In this document: piece after piece, positions 47,120 to 55,851 of the stretch | How the letters are laid out: each line of letters opens with the position of its first letter | How positions within the stretch are numbered: the stretch's first letter is position 1 | Origin: JABWCQ01 sp964530625 | GTDB lineage: Bacteria > Electryoneota > RPQS01 | DNA: 64,000 nt | Reading direction: 5' to 3' | NCBI GenBank assembly: GCA_964530625.1 | Contig: CAZHAK010000006.1 | Location: 79,401 to 143,400 of the forward strand | The notes under the pieces: model-generated | Told to the model about the DNA's origin: nothing | What the model saw: the letters and a program-made list of their open reading frames with translations, nothing else | Databases searched by the model: none | Translations under genes and position numbers: made by a program

Positions 47120-48550
47120 ATGGCGCGAAGCTTAGAAAGAAATATCTGGCTGAGGATCTTTCATTTGTCGAAAGATCTGCTGATGACTGTCGTGTCGTTC
47201 GTGCTCGCTTTCGCGCTCCGCACGGAGATTCGTACGTTCTATTTCTTTGGCAGCGCACAGTCCGTACATAACTTCTATGAAGTCGGTATTTTGATCATCC
47301 TGATCTGGTGGCTCCTGCTCGATATGCAACGGTCACATGATCAACTGGCACCGGCGTCTGTTTGGAATGACTTCAAACTCGCCGCACGTACCGCCGTCAT
47401 CGGGACCGCTTGCTTGTTTGCCGCCGCTTACCTGTTGCGCATAGAATTGCCGTCGCGTTCGACGGTCGCGCTCTTTACGATTATCAACACGCTGTTGCTG
47501 ACCGTAAATCGTGTCTTCTTCCGTAGCCTGCTTGAATACATGCAGAGTGGAGGAGGATTAAACAAACGCATTCTGGTTATCGGTTCTGTTGAAAAGGCCA
47601 TGCGTTTCGTCAAGACCCTTTCAGAGCATCCCGGCTGGCCGATTCATCTGATAGGCTTCGTGGATACGGACAGAAGAAACGGAGCGGGTCTGCCGCCGGA
47701 GATAGCTTGTCTCGGAGGACCCGACGACCTGACGGCAATCCTGCATAAATACACGATTGACGAAGTGGTCTTCACCGTGCCGACGCGGCAAATTGCCGAA
47801 TGTACCGACATGTTGGCGCTCTGTGAGCAGGAAGGTGTGCGCGCGGTGATTCTATCGAATTGGTTTTCGAGTCTTGTCGCACACGTGTCCACGGATATTC
47901 AATACGATCAGCCTGTGCTGATTTACACATCCATGCGTCACAAAGAGTGGCAGATCCTCGTGAAACGCCTCTTTGATATTTTCTTCTCAAGCCTGTTAAT
48001 TGTGTTGCTATTCCCGCTGATGGCGGTCATTATGATTGGCATCAAGTTGACGGATCGCGGTCCTATTTTCTATCGGTGGAAAGTGGTGGGCTTCAACAAA
48101 GAGAATTTCACAGGGTATAAATTCCGCACGATGGTCATTGATGCCGACAAGCTTAAGGCTCAGTTGGAAGGTCAAAACGAGATGAAGGGCGTGGTCTTTA
48201 AGATAAAGAATGATCCACGCATCACGCCCATCGGCGCACTCCTGCGCAAATTCAGTCTCGACGAATTGCCGCAGTTGTGGAGCGTCTTGAAAGGCGACAT
48301 GTCTATCGTCGGGCCGCGACCACCGTTGGAAACCGAGTTGCCGCGTTTTGACAGCTGGCACAGGCGTAAACTTTCCGTGAAGCCCGGCCTGACTTGTCTA
48401 TGGCAAATTTCCGGGCGGAGCGGTATCACGGATTTTGACGAGTGGGTGAAACTCGATTTAGCCTACATTGATAACTGGACGTTGTGGCTCGATTTTAAGA
48501 TTCTAATGAAGACGATTCCCGCGGTGCTATTGGGCCGAGGAGCACATTAA
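47120..48550 (+). CDS. Polyprenyl-phosphate sugar-1-phosphate transferase (initiating glycosyltransferase)
   Basis: A 476-residue inner-membrane protein of the WbaP/WcaJ type. There are four N-terminal hydrophobic helices (about residues 15-130), a CoA-binding-like/Rossmann middle (K-R-I-L-V-I-G-S, F-V-D-T-D-R-R), a fifth membrane segment near 285, and the catalytic sugar-transferase domain with YKFRTMVIDAD, FSLDELPQLWSVLKGDMS and IVGPRPPLETE, ending KPGLTCLWQISGRSG. It loads the first sugar phosphate on undecaprenyl phosphate, so it starts repeat-unit assembly. ATG 47120 is used; TTG 47105 in frame would add five residues. Neither has a clear ribosome binding site. Confidence 0.93.
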   Translation: MARSLERNIWLRIFHLSKDLLMTVVSFVLAFALRTEIRTFYFFGSAQSVHNFYEVGILIILIWWLLLDMQRSHDQLAPASVWNDFKLAARTAVIGTACLFAAAYLLRIELPSRSTVALFTIINTLLLTVNRVFFRSLLEYMQSGGGLNKRILVIGSVEKAMRFVKTLSEHPGWPIHLIGFVDTDRRNGAGLPPEIACLGGPDDLTAILHKYTIDEVVFTVPTRQIAECTDMLALCEQEGVRAVILSNWFSSLVAHVSTDIQYDQPVLIYTSMRHKEWQILVKRLFDIFFSSLLIVLLFPLMAVIMIGIKLTDRGPIFYRWKVVGFNKENFTGYKFRTMVIDADKLKAQLEGQNEMKGVVFKIKNDPRITPIGALLRKFSLDELPQLWSVLKGDMSIVGPRPPLETELPRFDSWHRRKLSVKPGLTCLWQISGRSGITDFDEWVKLDLAYIDNWTLWLDFKILMKTIPAVLLGRGAH

Positions 48551-48564
48551 CTGAAGGATTCTTT

Positions 48565-49689
48565 TTGCGCGTATTAGTCACCGGCGGAGCCGGATTTATT
48601 GGATCGCACACGACCGACGAGCTGCTGAGACGCGGCTACGACGTCACGATTCTTGATAGCCTTGAAAAACCGGTGCACATGAAAGGTAAACCGGACTATA
48701 TTCCCGCTAAAGTAAGATTTATCGAAGGCGACGTACGCGACCGTGAAAAGATGCTGGAAGCTCTTGAGGGAGTCGAAGCCGTTTTTCACTTTGCGGCCTA
48801 TCAGGATTATCTGCCTGACTTTTCGAAATTCTTCTGGGTAAACAGTGTCGGCACGGCGCTGATTTACGAACTCATCGTCGAGAGAAATCTGCCCGTCAAG
48901 AAAGTCGTTGTCGCTTCGTCGCAAGCAGTCGCCGGCGAGGGCCGCTATGCCGCCGAAGACGGAACGCTGTATCATCCTGAGTTACGACCCGTATCGCAGC
49001 TTGACGATGGGCAGTGGGACTTCCTCGATCCGCGCTCGAAAAAAATTCTGCAATGGCAGCCGACGCCCGAAACAGACGCTAAGCCGCTAAACCAGTACGC
49101 GCTTTCCAAGTACTCGCAGGAACTGATGACTCTCGCTTTCGGCAAGCGTTACGACATTCCGTCCGTGGCCATGCGCTTCTCGATCGTTCAAGGGCCTCGC
49201 CAAAGTTTTTACAACAACTATTCAGGCGCGTGTAGAATCTTTTCCTTGAGCTATTTCTTTAACCGTGCGCCGCTGATCTACGAAGACGGCCAACAGGTGC
49301 GGGATTTCGTGAATATTCATGATGTTGTACAGGCGAACATGAAAGCCTTGGAGGACGATCGTGCGAATTACGAGATGCTCAATGTCGGCGGCGGAAAGCA
49401 GTACACCGTCACGGAATTTTGTTCCATTGTCGCAAAAGTTTTCGGCAAAGAAGAACTTGCGCCGCGCATTCCCGGCCTGTATCGCTTCGGAGATACCCGC
49501 CACATCATTTCAGACGTCACAAAATTGAAAGCGCTCGGGTGGAGCCCGACGCGAACTGCTGAAGATTCAGTCCGCGAGTATCGCACGTACCTCGAGCAGC
49601 AAACGGACATTGACGATATTATGGATTTCGCCGAACAGCGAATGCAAAACTTGAATGTTGTAAGACCGTCAAAGGGAGCGACTGCATAA
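48565..49689 (+). CDS. NAD-dependent epimerase/dehydratase
   Basis: A 374-residue extended SDR protein with GGAGFIGSHTTDEL at the N-terminus, V-V-A-S-S-Q-A-V-A-G-E-G for the Ser region, and YALSKYSQE for Tyr/Lys. An insertion of about 40 residues between Ser and Tyr (D-D-G-Q-W-D-F-L-D-P) and VQGPRQSFYNNYSGA resemble dTDP-L-rhamnose 4-epimerase-type and similar nucleotide-sugar enzymes. The exact substrate is unknown. TTG start; the purines just upstream (GAAGG) give a fair ribosome binding site. It follows the initiating transferase by 14 bases and precedes another epimerase by one. Confidence 0.85.
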   Translation: MRVLVTGGAGFIGSHTTDELLRRGYDVTILDSLEKPVHMKGKPDYIPAKVRFIEGDVRDREKMLEALEGVEAVFHFAAYQDYLPDFSKFFWVNSVGTALIYELIVERNLPVKKVVVASSQAVAGEGRYAAEDGTLYHPELRPVSQLDDGQWDFLDPRSKKILQWQPTPETDAKPLNQYALSKYSQELMTLAFGKRYDIPSVAMRFSIVQGPRQSFYNNYSGACRIFSLSYFFNRAPLIYEDGQQVRDFVNIHDVVQANMKALEDDRANYEMLNVGGGKQYTVTEFCSIVAKVFGKEELAPRIPGLYRFGDTRHIISDVTKLKALGWSPTRTAEDSVREYRTYLEQQTDIDDIMDFAEQRMQNLNVVRPSKGATA

Positions 49690-49690
49690 T

Positions 49691-50635
49691 ATGCGAGTAC
49701 TTGTAACAGGCGGAGCTGGCTTTATCGGGTCGCATGTGGCCGATGCTTTTCTTGCGGCGGGACATGAAGTCGCCGTACTTGATAACTTGAGTACGGGTTT
49801 TCGTCACAATGTCCCGAGTGCCGCGACATTTTTCGAAGTTGATATTCGTGATGCGTCCGCTGTAGACAAAGTCATCAGCGCGTTCCGGCCCGACATCATT
49901 GATCATCACGCCGCACAGATGGACGTGCGAAAGTCGTTGCTTGATCCCGTGTTTGACGCCGAGTCGAATATCATCGGCTCAATCAATCTGATCGCGTCGG
50001 CACAAAAGCATGACGTCAACAAGTTCATTTATATTTCGACCGGCGGCGCAGTCTACGGCGAGCCGAATAACCTGCCCGTCACGGAGCAGCATCCTATTCG
50101 TCCTGAATGCGCCTACGGGATATCCAAGCACACGGTCGAGCACTATCTCGAACTTTATCGAATCCTGTACGGATTTCGTTACACCGTACTCCGCTATCCA
50201 AATGTCTTCGGGCCGCGCCAAAACCCTCACGGTGAAGCTGGTGTGATTGCGATTTTTGCGGGACTTCTGTTGGACGGAAAGACGCCCACGATTTACGGCG
50301 ACGGTGAACAGTTGCGCGACTACGTCTATGTGTCCGATTGCGCTCGTGCGAACGTACTCGCGCTTGAGTCCGGCGACGGAGAAATCTTGAACATCGGATC
50401 GGGTGTCGGCACATCGGTCAACACACTGTTCAAAGAGCTTGCGAGCCTTGCGGAATTCAAATACGAGGCGATCTATGCTCCGCCTCGCACCGGAGAAATT
50501 CGCGCGGTGTATCTTGATGCGACACGTGCGACAAATATTCTCAAATGGCAAATTGAAGTCAGCCTGTCCGACGGGATGCGCAAAACCTGGGACTGGTGCC
50601 GAGCTGAACGCGAAAAGAGTTTGACGACCGCGTGA
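49691..50635 (+). CDS. UDP-glucose 4-epimerase-like SDR protein
   Basis: A 314-residue extended SDR with GGAGFIGSHVADAF, H-H-A-A-Q-M-D-V-R-K-S (the strand typical of short GalE proteins), S-T-G-G-A-V-Y-G-E-P, and YGISKHTVEHY. YPNVFGPRQNPHGEAGV and D-G-E-Q-L-R-D-Y-V-Y-V place it with the bacterial/archaeal GalE-like group. UDP-glucose/UDP-galactose is the likely substrate, but related N-acetyl sugars cannot be excluded. Its stop overlaps the GTG start of the nucleotidyltransferase (GTGA), linking it to the heptose genes. Confidence 0.88.
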   Translation: MRVLVTGGAGFIGSHVADAFLAAGHEVAVLDNLSTGFRHNVPSAATFFEVDIRDASAVDKVISAFRPDIIDHHAAQMDVRKSLLDPVFDAESNIIGSINLIASAQKHDVNKFIYISTGGAVYGEPNNLPVTEQHPIRPECAYGISKHTVEHYLELYRILYGFRYTVLRYPNVFGPRQNPHGEAGVIAIFAGLLLDGKTPTIYGDGEQLRDYVYVSDCARANVLALESGDGEILNIGSGVGTSVNTLFKELASLAEFKYEAIYAPPRTGEIRAVYLDATRATNILKWQIEVSLSDGMRKTWDWCRAEREKSLTTA

Positions 50636-51330
50636 AAGCAATCGTACTCGCGGCGGGTGTCGGCAGCAGACTTGGCGAGTTGACGCGTGATAAACCGAAA
50701 TGTATGTTACCGATTGCGGGCAGACCGCTGCTCGACTACTGGTGCGAGACTTTGGCAAATGCCAGGGTATCTGAAGTTTACATTAACACGCATCATCACG
50801 CGGAACAAGTACGGAAGTATATCGCCCAGAAACCGCACGGCATTTCATTTACTGAGGGCTACGAGAGCACACTGCTGGGCAGCGCCGGAACATTGCGCGC
50901 CGCCCACGACTTCGTAAGTGCGGAAGAGAGCTTCTTCATCATCTACGCGGATAACTATGTCGAGCTCAATCTGAACAGGCTGAAAACCTTTTACGATTTG
51001 AGCGGGCAACCGCCTCTGGTTCTCGTAGCTTATCCTACTCAAGAGCCGACTCGCTGCGGTATTTTAGAAATGGAACCGGACGGAAGGGTGATTAGTTTTG
51101 AAGAGAAACCCACTCATCCCAAATCAAGTTTTGCGAATTCCGGTATTCACGTCGCGACGCCTGAATTGTACCAATGGGTGCCGCGTTCGCTTCCCGCAGA
51201 TATCGGTTTTCAAGTGCTGCCGCAGCTTGTTGGAAAGATGTATGCCTACGTGACGAACGAATTTATTCAGGACATCGGAACTCCCGACGCCTACGCCGCA
51301 GTTTGCGCGCGCAGGGAACGCGGTAAATAG
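50632..51330 (+). CDS. hddC: Nucleotidyltransferase, probably heptose-1-phosphate guanylyltransferase (HddC-like)
   Basis: A 232-residue NTP transferase with LAAGVGSRLGELTRDKPKCM (signature and substrate Lys) at the N-terminus, GSAGTL, Y-A-D-N-Y for the metal Asp, and FEEKP. Its length and the direct neighbours, a GHMP kinase of the HddA type and a GmhA-type isomerase, indicate the GDP-D-glycero-alpha-D-manno-heptose pathway, in which HddC makes GDP-heptose from heptose 1-phosphate. Mannose- or glucose-1-phosphate would be alternatives without that context. GTG start inside the preceding stop. Confidence 0.82.
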   Translation: MKAIVLAAGVGSRLGELTRDKPKCMLPIAGRPLLDYWCETLANARVSEVYINTHHHAEQVRKYIAQKPHGISFTEGYESTLLGSAGTLRAAHDFVSAEESFFIIYADNYVELNLNRLKTFYDLSGQPPLVLVAYPTQEPTRCGILEMEPDGRVISFEEKPTHPKSSFANSGIHVATPELYQWVPRSLPADIGFQVLPQLVGKMYAYVTNEFIQDIGTPDAYAAVCARRERGK

Positions 51331-51331
51331 C

Positions 51332-52321
51332 ATGGTCATAACTCAGACTCCATTACGACTCAGCTTCGCCGGCGGCGGCAGCGACTTACCCGACTTCTAC
51401 ACAAAGGGTGCGGGACAGGTCATTTCAACTGCCATAGACAAGTACATCTTTGTAATCATCAAGGAACGGTTCGACGACAAAATTGTTTTGAACTACTCCA
51501 GAAATGAAACCGTTGACGACATCAGTGAAATCAAACACGAGTTGATTCGCGCGTCCATGGAGATGACCGGACTAGGCAATGGCGTTGAAATCTCAACACT
51601 CGCCGATATTCCCTCAGAAGGCAGCGGTTTGGGCTCATCGTCATCACTCGTCGTTGGCCTGTTGAACGCGATGTATTCATATCTGGGTCGGCAAGTGACA
51701 GCCGAGCAACTCGCTCAGGAAGCCTGCGAAATTGAGATCGTTCGCTGCGCTCGCCCAATCGGCAAGCAGGATCAATACATAGCAGCCTTCGGCGGACTTC
51801 GCAGATTTACTTTTAATCCCGACGAATCCGTTTCCAATAGTGAGGTTGATTTGCCCGCACAAGCTTTGCGGTTGTTTGGAAGCCACTTGATGTTGTTCTA
51901 CACGAACCGCACACGCAAGTCTGCGGAGATATTGAAAGAACAAAAATCCAAAACTTCGATGAAGCGCGAAATTCTCGAAGCGATGATGCCGCTTGTAGAG
52001 CGCATTGAGGCTGCACTGTCCATCATGGATTTCGAGCAAGTAGGCCGCCTGCTTCATGCCGGTTGGGAACTGAAAAAGAAGATGGCTGATAAAATTTCTG
52101 ACGACGGCATTGACGATATGTACAATCGCGCCATCAAAGCTGGTGCCATCGGAGGAAAAATTGCCGGCGCAGGAGGCGGAGGTTTCTTGCTGCTCTATGT
52201 GCAGCCGACCTATCAAGACGCTGTTCGCGCCGCGTTAGGCGAGCTGTTCGAATTGCCCTTCATGCCCGAGCGTGACGGCAGCAAAATTATCTTCAACATC
52301 AAGAGATATCCGTTCAAATGA
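51332..52321 (+). CDS. hddA: GHMP kinase, probably D-glycero-alpha-D-manno-heptose-7-phosphate kinase (HddA-like)
   Basis: A 329-residue GHMP-superfamily kinase. Motif 1 is TPLRLSFAGGGSDLPDFY at the N-terminus, motif 2 the phosphate loop SEGSGLGSSSSL, and motif 3 the C-terminal G-A-I-G-G-K-I-A-G-A-G-G-G-G-F. CARPIGKQDQYIAAFGG is typical of the HddA group, which phosphorylates the anomeric carbon of heptose 7-phosphate. It begins one base after hddC and overlaps the isomerase by 4 bases. Confidence 0.88.
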   Translation: MVITQTPLRLSFAGGGSDLPDFYTKGAGQVISTAIDKYIFVIIKERFDDKIVLNYSRNETVDDISEIKHELIRASMEMTGLGNGVEISTLADIPSEGSGLGSSSSLVVGLLNAMYSYLGRQVTAEQLAQEACEIEIVRCARPIGKQDQYIAAFGGLRRFTFNPDESVSNSEVDLPAQALRLFGSHLMLFYTNRTRKSAEILKEQKSKTSMKREILEAMMPLVERIEAALSIMDFEQVGRLLHAGWELKKKMADKISDDGIDDMYNRAIKAGAIGGKIAGAGGGGFLLLYVQPTYQDAVRAALGELFELPFMPERDGSKIIFNIKRYPFK

Positions 52322-52896
52322 TCCCCGGTAAAGCGTCGCACATCAAATCGTATCTCGACCGGTTGGTTGCCGTTCTCGACAGCGTGCGAGTCGAAGATGT
52401 GGTAAAACTGATTACAATCATCGAAGATGCGTATGCGCGTGATGCCGCGATCTACGTCTGCGGTAACGGCGGATCATGGAGCACCGCGTCGCACTGGGTG
52501 TGCGATTTTTCCAAAGGCGCAGGCGTTCCCGGCAAACGGCGCGTGCGAATGTTTGCGCCCGGTGACAATGTCCCCATGTTGACCGCGCACGGCAACGACG
52601 TCGGCTATGATGCAATTTTCTCTGAGCCGCTGAGAGTCTACGCTAAGCCTGGCGACGTTGTGATTCTAATCACCGCGTCCGGTAACTCGCCGAACATCCT
52701 GGAAGCTGCGCGCGTCGCCAAAGAGATGCAAACAATTGTGGTCGGCCTGATCGGTTTCGGTGGAGGAAAACTTGCCGCCATGACCAATCACAATGTTATT
52801 GTCGAGTCTCACGAATACGGCCCAGTTGAAGATTTGCACCTTGTGCTAAATCACATTATCAGTACCTATATGAAGGAGCACATCGCAAAGCAGTGA
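52318..52896 (+). CDS. gmhA: SIS-domain phosphoheptose isomerase (GmhA-like)
   Basis: A 192-residue cytoplasmic SIS protein with C-G-N-G-G-S-W-S-T-A-S-H for the sugar-phosphate site, LTAHGNDVGYDAIFSEPL in the middle, and LITASGNSPNILEA. GmhA converts sedoheptulose 7-phosphate to D-glycero-D-manno-heptose 7-phosphate, the substrate of the kinase just upstream. With hddA and hddC it supplies three of the four steps to GDP-heptose; the GmhB phosphatase was not found here. It overlaps the kinase stop by 4 bases. Confidence 0.9.
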   Translation: MIPGKASHIKSYLDRLVAVLDSVRVEDVVKLITIIEDAYARDAAIYVCGNGGSWSTASHWVCDFSKGAGVPGKRRVRMFAPGDNVPMLTAHGNDVGYDAIFSEPLRVYAKPGDVVILITASGNSPNILEAARVAKEMQTIVVGLIGFGGGKLAAMTNHNVIVESHEYGPVEDLHLVLNHIISTYMKEHIAKQ

Positions 52897-52933
52897 TGGC
52901 TCCACTCTATTTCTCCTCACCTTTGTACTACTC

Positions 52934-54235
52934 ATGAAAGTTACAGTTATCGGGACCGGTTACGTTGGTCTGGTCACTGGCACGTGCCTAGCCGAATCAG
53001 GCAACACGGTCGCCTGCGTGGATACGGATCCGCGCAAAATTGAAATGCTGAATAAAGGCGTTGTCCCGATTTATGAGCCGGGTCTGAAAGAATACCTTGA
53101 TCGCAATGTCGCGCAAGGAAGATTAAGCTTTACGACGGATCTTTATTCCGTGATGGATGATTCGGAAGTGCTGATGATTGCAGTCGGCACACCGCCGGGT
53201 GAAGACGGATCCGCAGACTTACGCTATGTGCTGCAAGTCGCGGAGTCTATCGGCAAGCGGTTGAACAGCTATAAAGTAATTGTCAACAAATCTACCGTGC
53301 CCGTCGGTTCCGGTGATTTGGTGCGCGAATGCATCGCCAAGCACACGACGACGGAGTTTGACGTCGTGTCAAATCCTGAGTTTCTTAAAGAGGGCGATGC
53401 GATAAATGATTTCATGAAGCCGGATCGCATCGTGATCGGGGTCTCCAGCCAGCGCGCCGAAGACATCATGAAGCGGCTCTATGCACCCTTCCATCGTACG
53501 GGACACCGCGTGGTCACGATGGACGTGCGCTCGGCGGAGATGACAAAGTACGCGGCGAACGCGATGCTCGCGACCAAGATTACGTTCATGAATGAAATTG
53601 CGAATCTGTGTGAAGAGTGCGGCGCGGACATTAACCATGTGCGATTTGGAATCGGTTCAGACAAACGCATCGGCCCGCACTTCTTGTTTGCGGGTATCGG
53701 TTACGGCGGATCGTGTTTTCCAAAAGACGTCTCGGCATTGACAAAAATCGCGAAGCAGTACGGCAAAGAGTTAAAAATCCTCGAGGCCGTCGAAGAAGTG
53801 AACGTAGCACAGCGCACGCGATTGGTTGACAAGGTCGTTAAACATTTCGGCGAAGATTTGACGGGCCTTAAGCTCGCGGTCTGGGGACTCGCCTTCAAGC
53901 CGCGCACGGACGACATGCGGGAAGCTCCGTCTGTTTACACGATTGAGATGCTGTATGATCGCGGAGCGAAACTTTGCGTGTACGATCCGCAGGCCATGGA
54001 TAACGCGCGCCCATTACTGGGTGACAAAGCGCATTTTCACGATGACTATTACACGTTGCTGAAGGACGCTGACGCGCTTTTGATCTGCACCGAGTGGCAG
54101 GAATTCCGCGAGCCTGACTTCGTGCGCATCAAATCCCTGTTGAAACGACCAGTAATTTTCGACGGACGAAATCTTTTTGAGCCGACGCATATGCGTGAAA
54201 TTGGTTTTGAGTATTTCGGCATTGGCCGCAACTAA
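52934..54235 (+). CDS. ugd: UDP-glucose 6-dehydrogenase
   Basis: A 433-residue enzyme making UDP-glucuronic acid. Evidence: GTGYVGLVTGTCLAE at the N-terminus, VGTPPGEDGSADL, NPEFLKEGDAINDF, the catalytic Cys in GYGGSCFPKDVSAL (near residue 260), and WGLAFKPRTDDMREAPS in the C-domain. It is clearly the glucose-type dehydrogenase, distinct from the N-acetyl-type enzyme at 39901, so the glycan probably draws on two uronic acid donors. Its 3' end overlaps the start region of the following lipoprotein gene. Confidence 0.96.
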   Translation: MKVTVIGTGYVGLVTGTCLAESGNTVACVDTDPRKIEMLNKGVVPIYEPGLKEYLDRNVAQGRLSFTTDLYSVMDDSEVLMIAVGTPPGEDGSADLRYVLQVAESIGKRLNSYKVIVNKSTVPVGSGDLVRECIAKHTTTEFDVVSNPEFLKEGDAINDFMKPDRIVIGVSSQRAEDIMKRLYAPFHRTGHRVVTMDVRSAEMTKYAANAMLATKITFMNEIANLCEECGADINHVRFGIGSDKRIGPHFLFAGIGYGGSCFPKDVSALTKIAKQYGKELKILEAVEEVNVAQRTRLVDKVVKHFGEDLTGLKLAVWGLAFKPRTDDMREAPSVYTIEMLYDRGAKLCVYDPQAMDNARPLLGDKAHFHDDYYTLLKDADALLICTEWQEFREPDFVRIKSLLKRPVIFDGRNLFEPTHMREIGFEYFGIGRN

Positions 54236-55850
54236 GCTACTATTCGTTTCGCTCGTCTTGCTGCTGCTGTCCTGTGCAAGGATGGCCGTGCCGCCCGGCG
54301 GGCCCGAAGATAAAGTCCAGCCGGAAGTTTTGTCCTCAAGCCCTGAGCAAGGCAGCATTAACGTTCCGCTCGAGACGGATGTGACGATAGAGTTCTCTGA
54401 ATTCGTCAATTGCCCGTCTGTCGAAGCCTCGCTCTATCTCTCGCCCGAACCGGGTCGGCGATTGCGCTACCGCTGGTCGGGACGCAAATTGACGCTGGAC
54501 TATCTTGATCCATTGCCTGAACAACGCACGATTGTCGTGACCGTCGGAGCGTTGGCAAAAGACCTGCAAGGCAACACGCTCGAAAATAGCTTCACGATTG
54601 CGTTCAGCACGGGTGATCACATTGATCGCGGTGAAATCAGTGGTATCGCGGCACTGCCCGAAGGTGTGCGCTCTCTGACGATAACCGCATATATCGTGAC
54701 GGATTCTATTCCGAACCCGATGACGGACGCGCCCGACTATCGCATGCAAACCAAAGCGGACGGCTCCTTTCAATTGAGTTATCTTTCGCCCGGCAAGTAT
54801 CGCCTGTTTGCCTTGGATGATCGTAACCTGGACGGACTTTGGTCACCTGCCGCGGAATGGATCGGCACCGCTTCACAAGACGTGCGTGTTGATGAGGGAT
54901 TGAAACCGTATTTGACGTTCTCTCCGACACTGCAAGATACCACACCGTTTTCAATTTTGCGCGCGCGACAACTGGACAAGAAAACCATCAGTACGCGCTT
55001 CAGCCGCGACGCTTTCCCGGATCAACTCAGCATTGCGGATCAGTCAGGCGCGCAAGTCATCATTCACTCCGCCGCGGATACAACGGCATCTGCAAGCTGG
55101 TTGCTCTTTATTGAAAAGCAACTCAGCGGAGACAGCGCGGAATTGGTTATCGAGTTAGGCGATTCGTCGTTCGCGACAAAGTTTGCCGTGCAATCGCGCC
55201 CGGATACCGCACACCCGGCCATCGCTCGAACGATTCCCCAGAATCGCTCGCGCAGTCGCTTCCCGCAAGACAGCATGTCTGTCGTGTTCAGTGAACCTAT
55301 CACGTACAAACCCAATAGCGACACGTTGCTTGTTCAGTTGCGCGAAGACACAACTGAGTTGACTGCGCGAGTCGTGCAAACAGATGCCGTGACCGTTACC
55401 GTTTACCCGGAAGAGCCAACACGCGCAGGAGTCAATTACTCGCTTAAGATTCCAAATTCTTTCATTACGGATCGTTCTGATAACATCTGGCGGGATTCGT
55501 TGTGGACGATGACGTGGTACAATTATCCTGCGGACTCTCTCGGAACCATAAACGGCTTGATTCGCACCTCAGAGACGGGCCCGTGGCTGGTGGAACTATA
55601 TCTTGTTCGTGGCACGGAACCCGAGCAGACAGTGTTTACGACCTCGTCCTTTGAGTTTTCAGGCTTCCCCGCAGGCGACTATCGCCTGCGTGTGATTCGC
55701 GACGTCAACGCAAATCAGAAGTTTGATCAAGGACAACTTCAGCCTTTCGAGTTCTCAGAACCATTTGAATGGCATCCCGATACAATTTCTGTCCGTCCGC
55801 GCTGGACGGAGGAGATTGATTTTCTTTGGACCATAGCAGCTCAACCATAA
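54195..55850 (+). CDS. Lipoprotein with Ig-like (SbsA/Big_5) domains
   Basis: 551 residues from GTG 54195. TTG 54177 and TTG 54222 are also possible, and all overlap the ugd 3' end by 14-59 bases. The signal ends L-L-L-L-S-C-A-R, and the next residues read PPGGPEDKVQPEV, which is the hallmark start of Bacteroidota-type Ig-like lipoproteins. The first domain (about 35-130) is Big_5/SbsA-like (SPEQGSINVPLETDVTIEFSE; N-T-L-E-N-S-F-T-I-A-F). A carboxypeptidase-regulatory-like domain follows (LSYLSPGKYRLFALDDRNLDG), then further Ig-like parts, and another prealbumin-like turn near the C-terminus (FPAGDYRLRVIRDVNANQKFD). It is likely anchored to the outer membrane on the periplasmic side; its function in the glycan locus is unknown. 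Confidence 0.85.
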   Translation: MKLVLSISALAATKLLFVSLVLLLLSCARMAVPPGGPEDKVQPEVLSSSPEQGSINVPLETDVTIEFSEFVNCPSVEASLYLSPEPGRRLRYRWSGRKLTLDYLDPLPEQRTIVVTVGALAKDLQGNTLENSFTIAFSTGDHIDRGEISGIAALPEGVRSLTITAYIVTDSIPNPMTDAPDYRMQTKADGSFQLSYLSPGKYRLFALDDRNLDGLWSPAAEWIGTASQDVRVDEGLKPYLTFSPTLQDTTPFSILRARQLDKKTISTRFSRDAFPDQLSIADQSGAQVIIHSAADTTASASWLLFIEKQLSGDSAELVIELGDSSFATKFAVQSRPDTAHPAIARTIPQNRSRSRFPQDSMSVVFSEPITYKPNSDTLLVQLREDTTELTARVVQTDAVTVTVYPEEPTRAGVNYSLKIPNSFITDRSDNIWRDSLWTMTWYNYPADSLGTINGLIRTSETGPWLVELYLVRGTEPEQTVFTTSSFEFSGFPAGDYRLRVIRDVNANQKFDQGQLQPFEFSEPFEWHPDTISVRPRWTEEIDFLWTIAAQP

Positions 55851-55851
55851 A

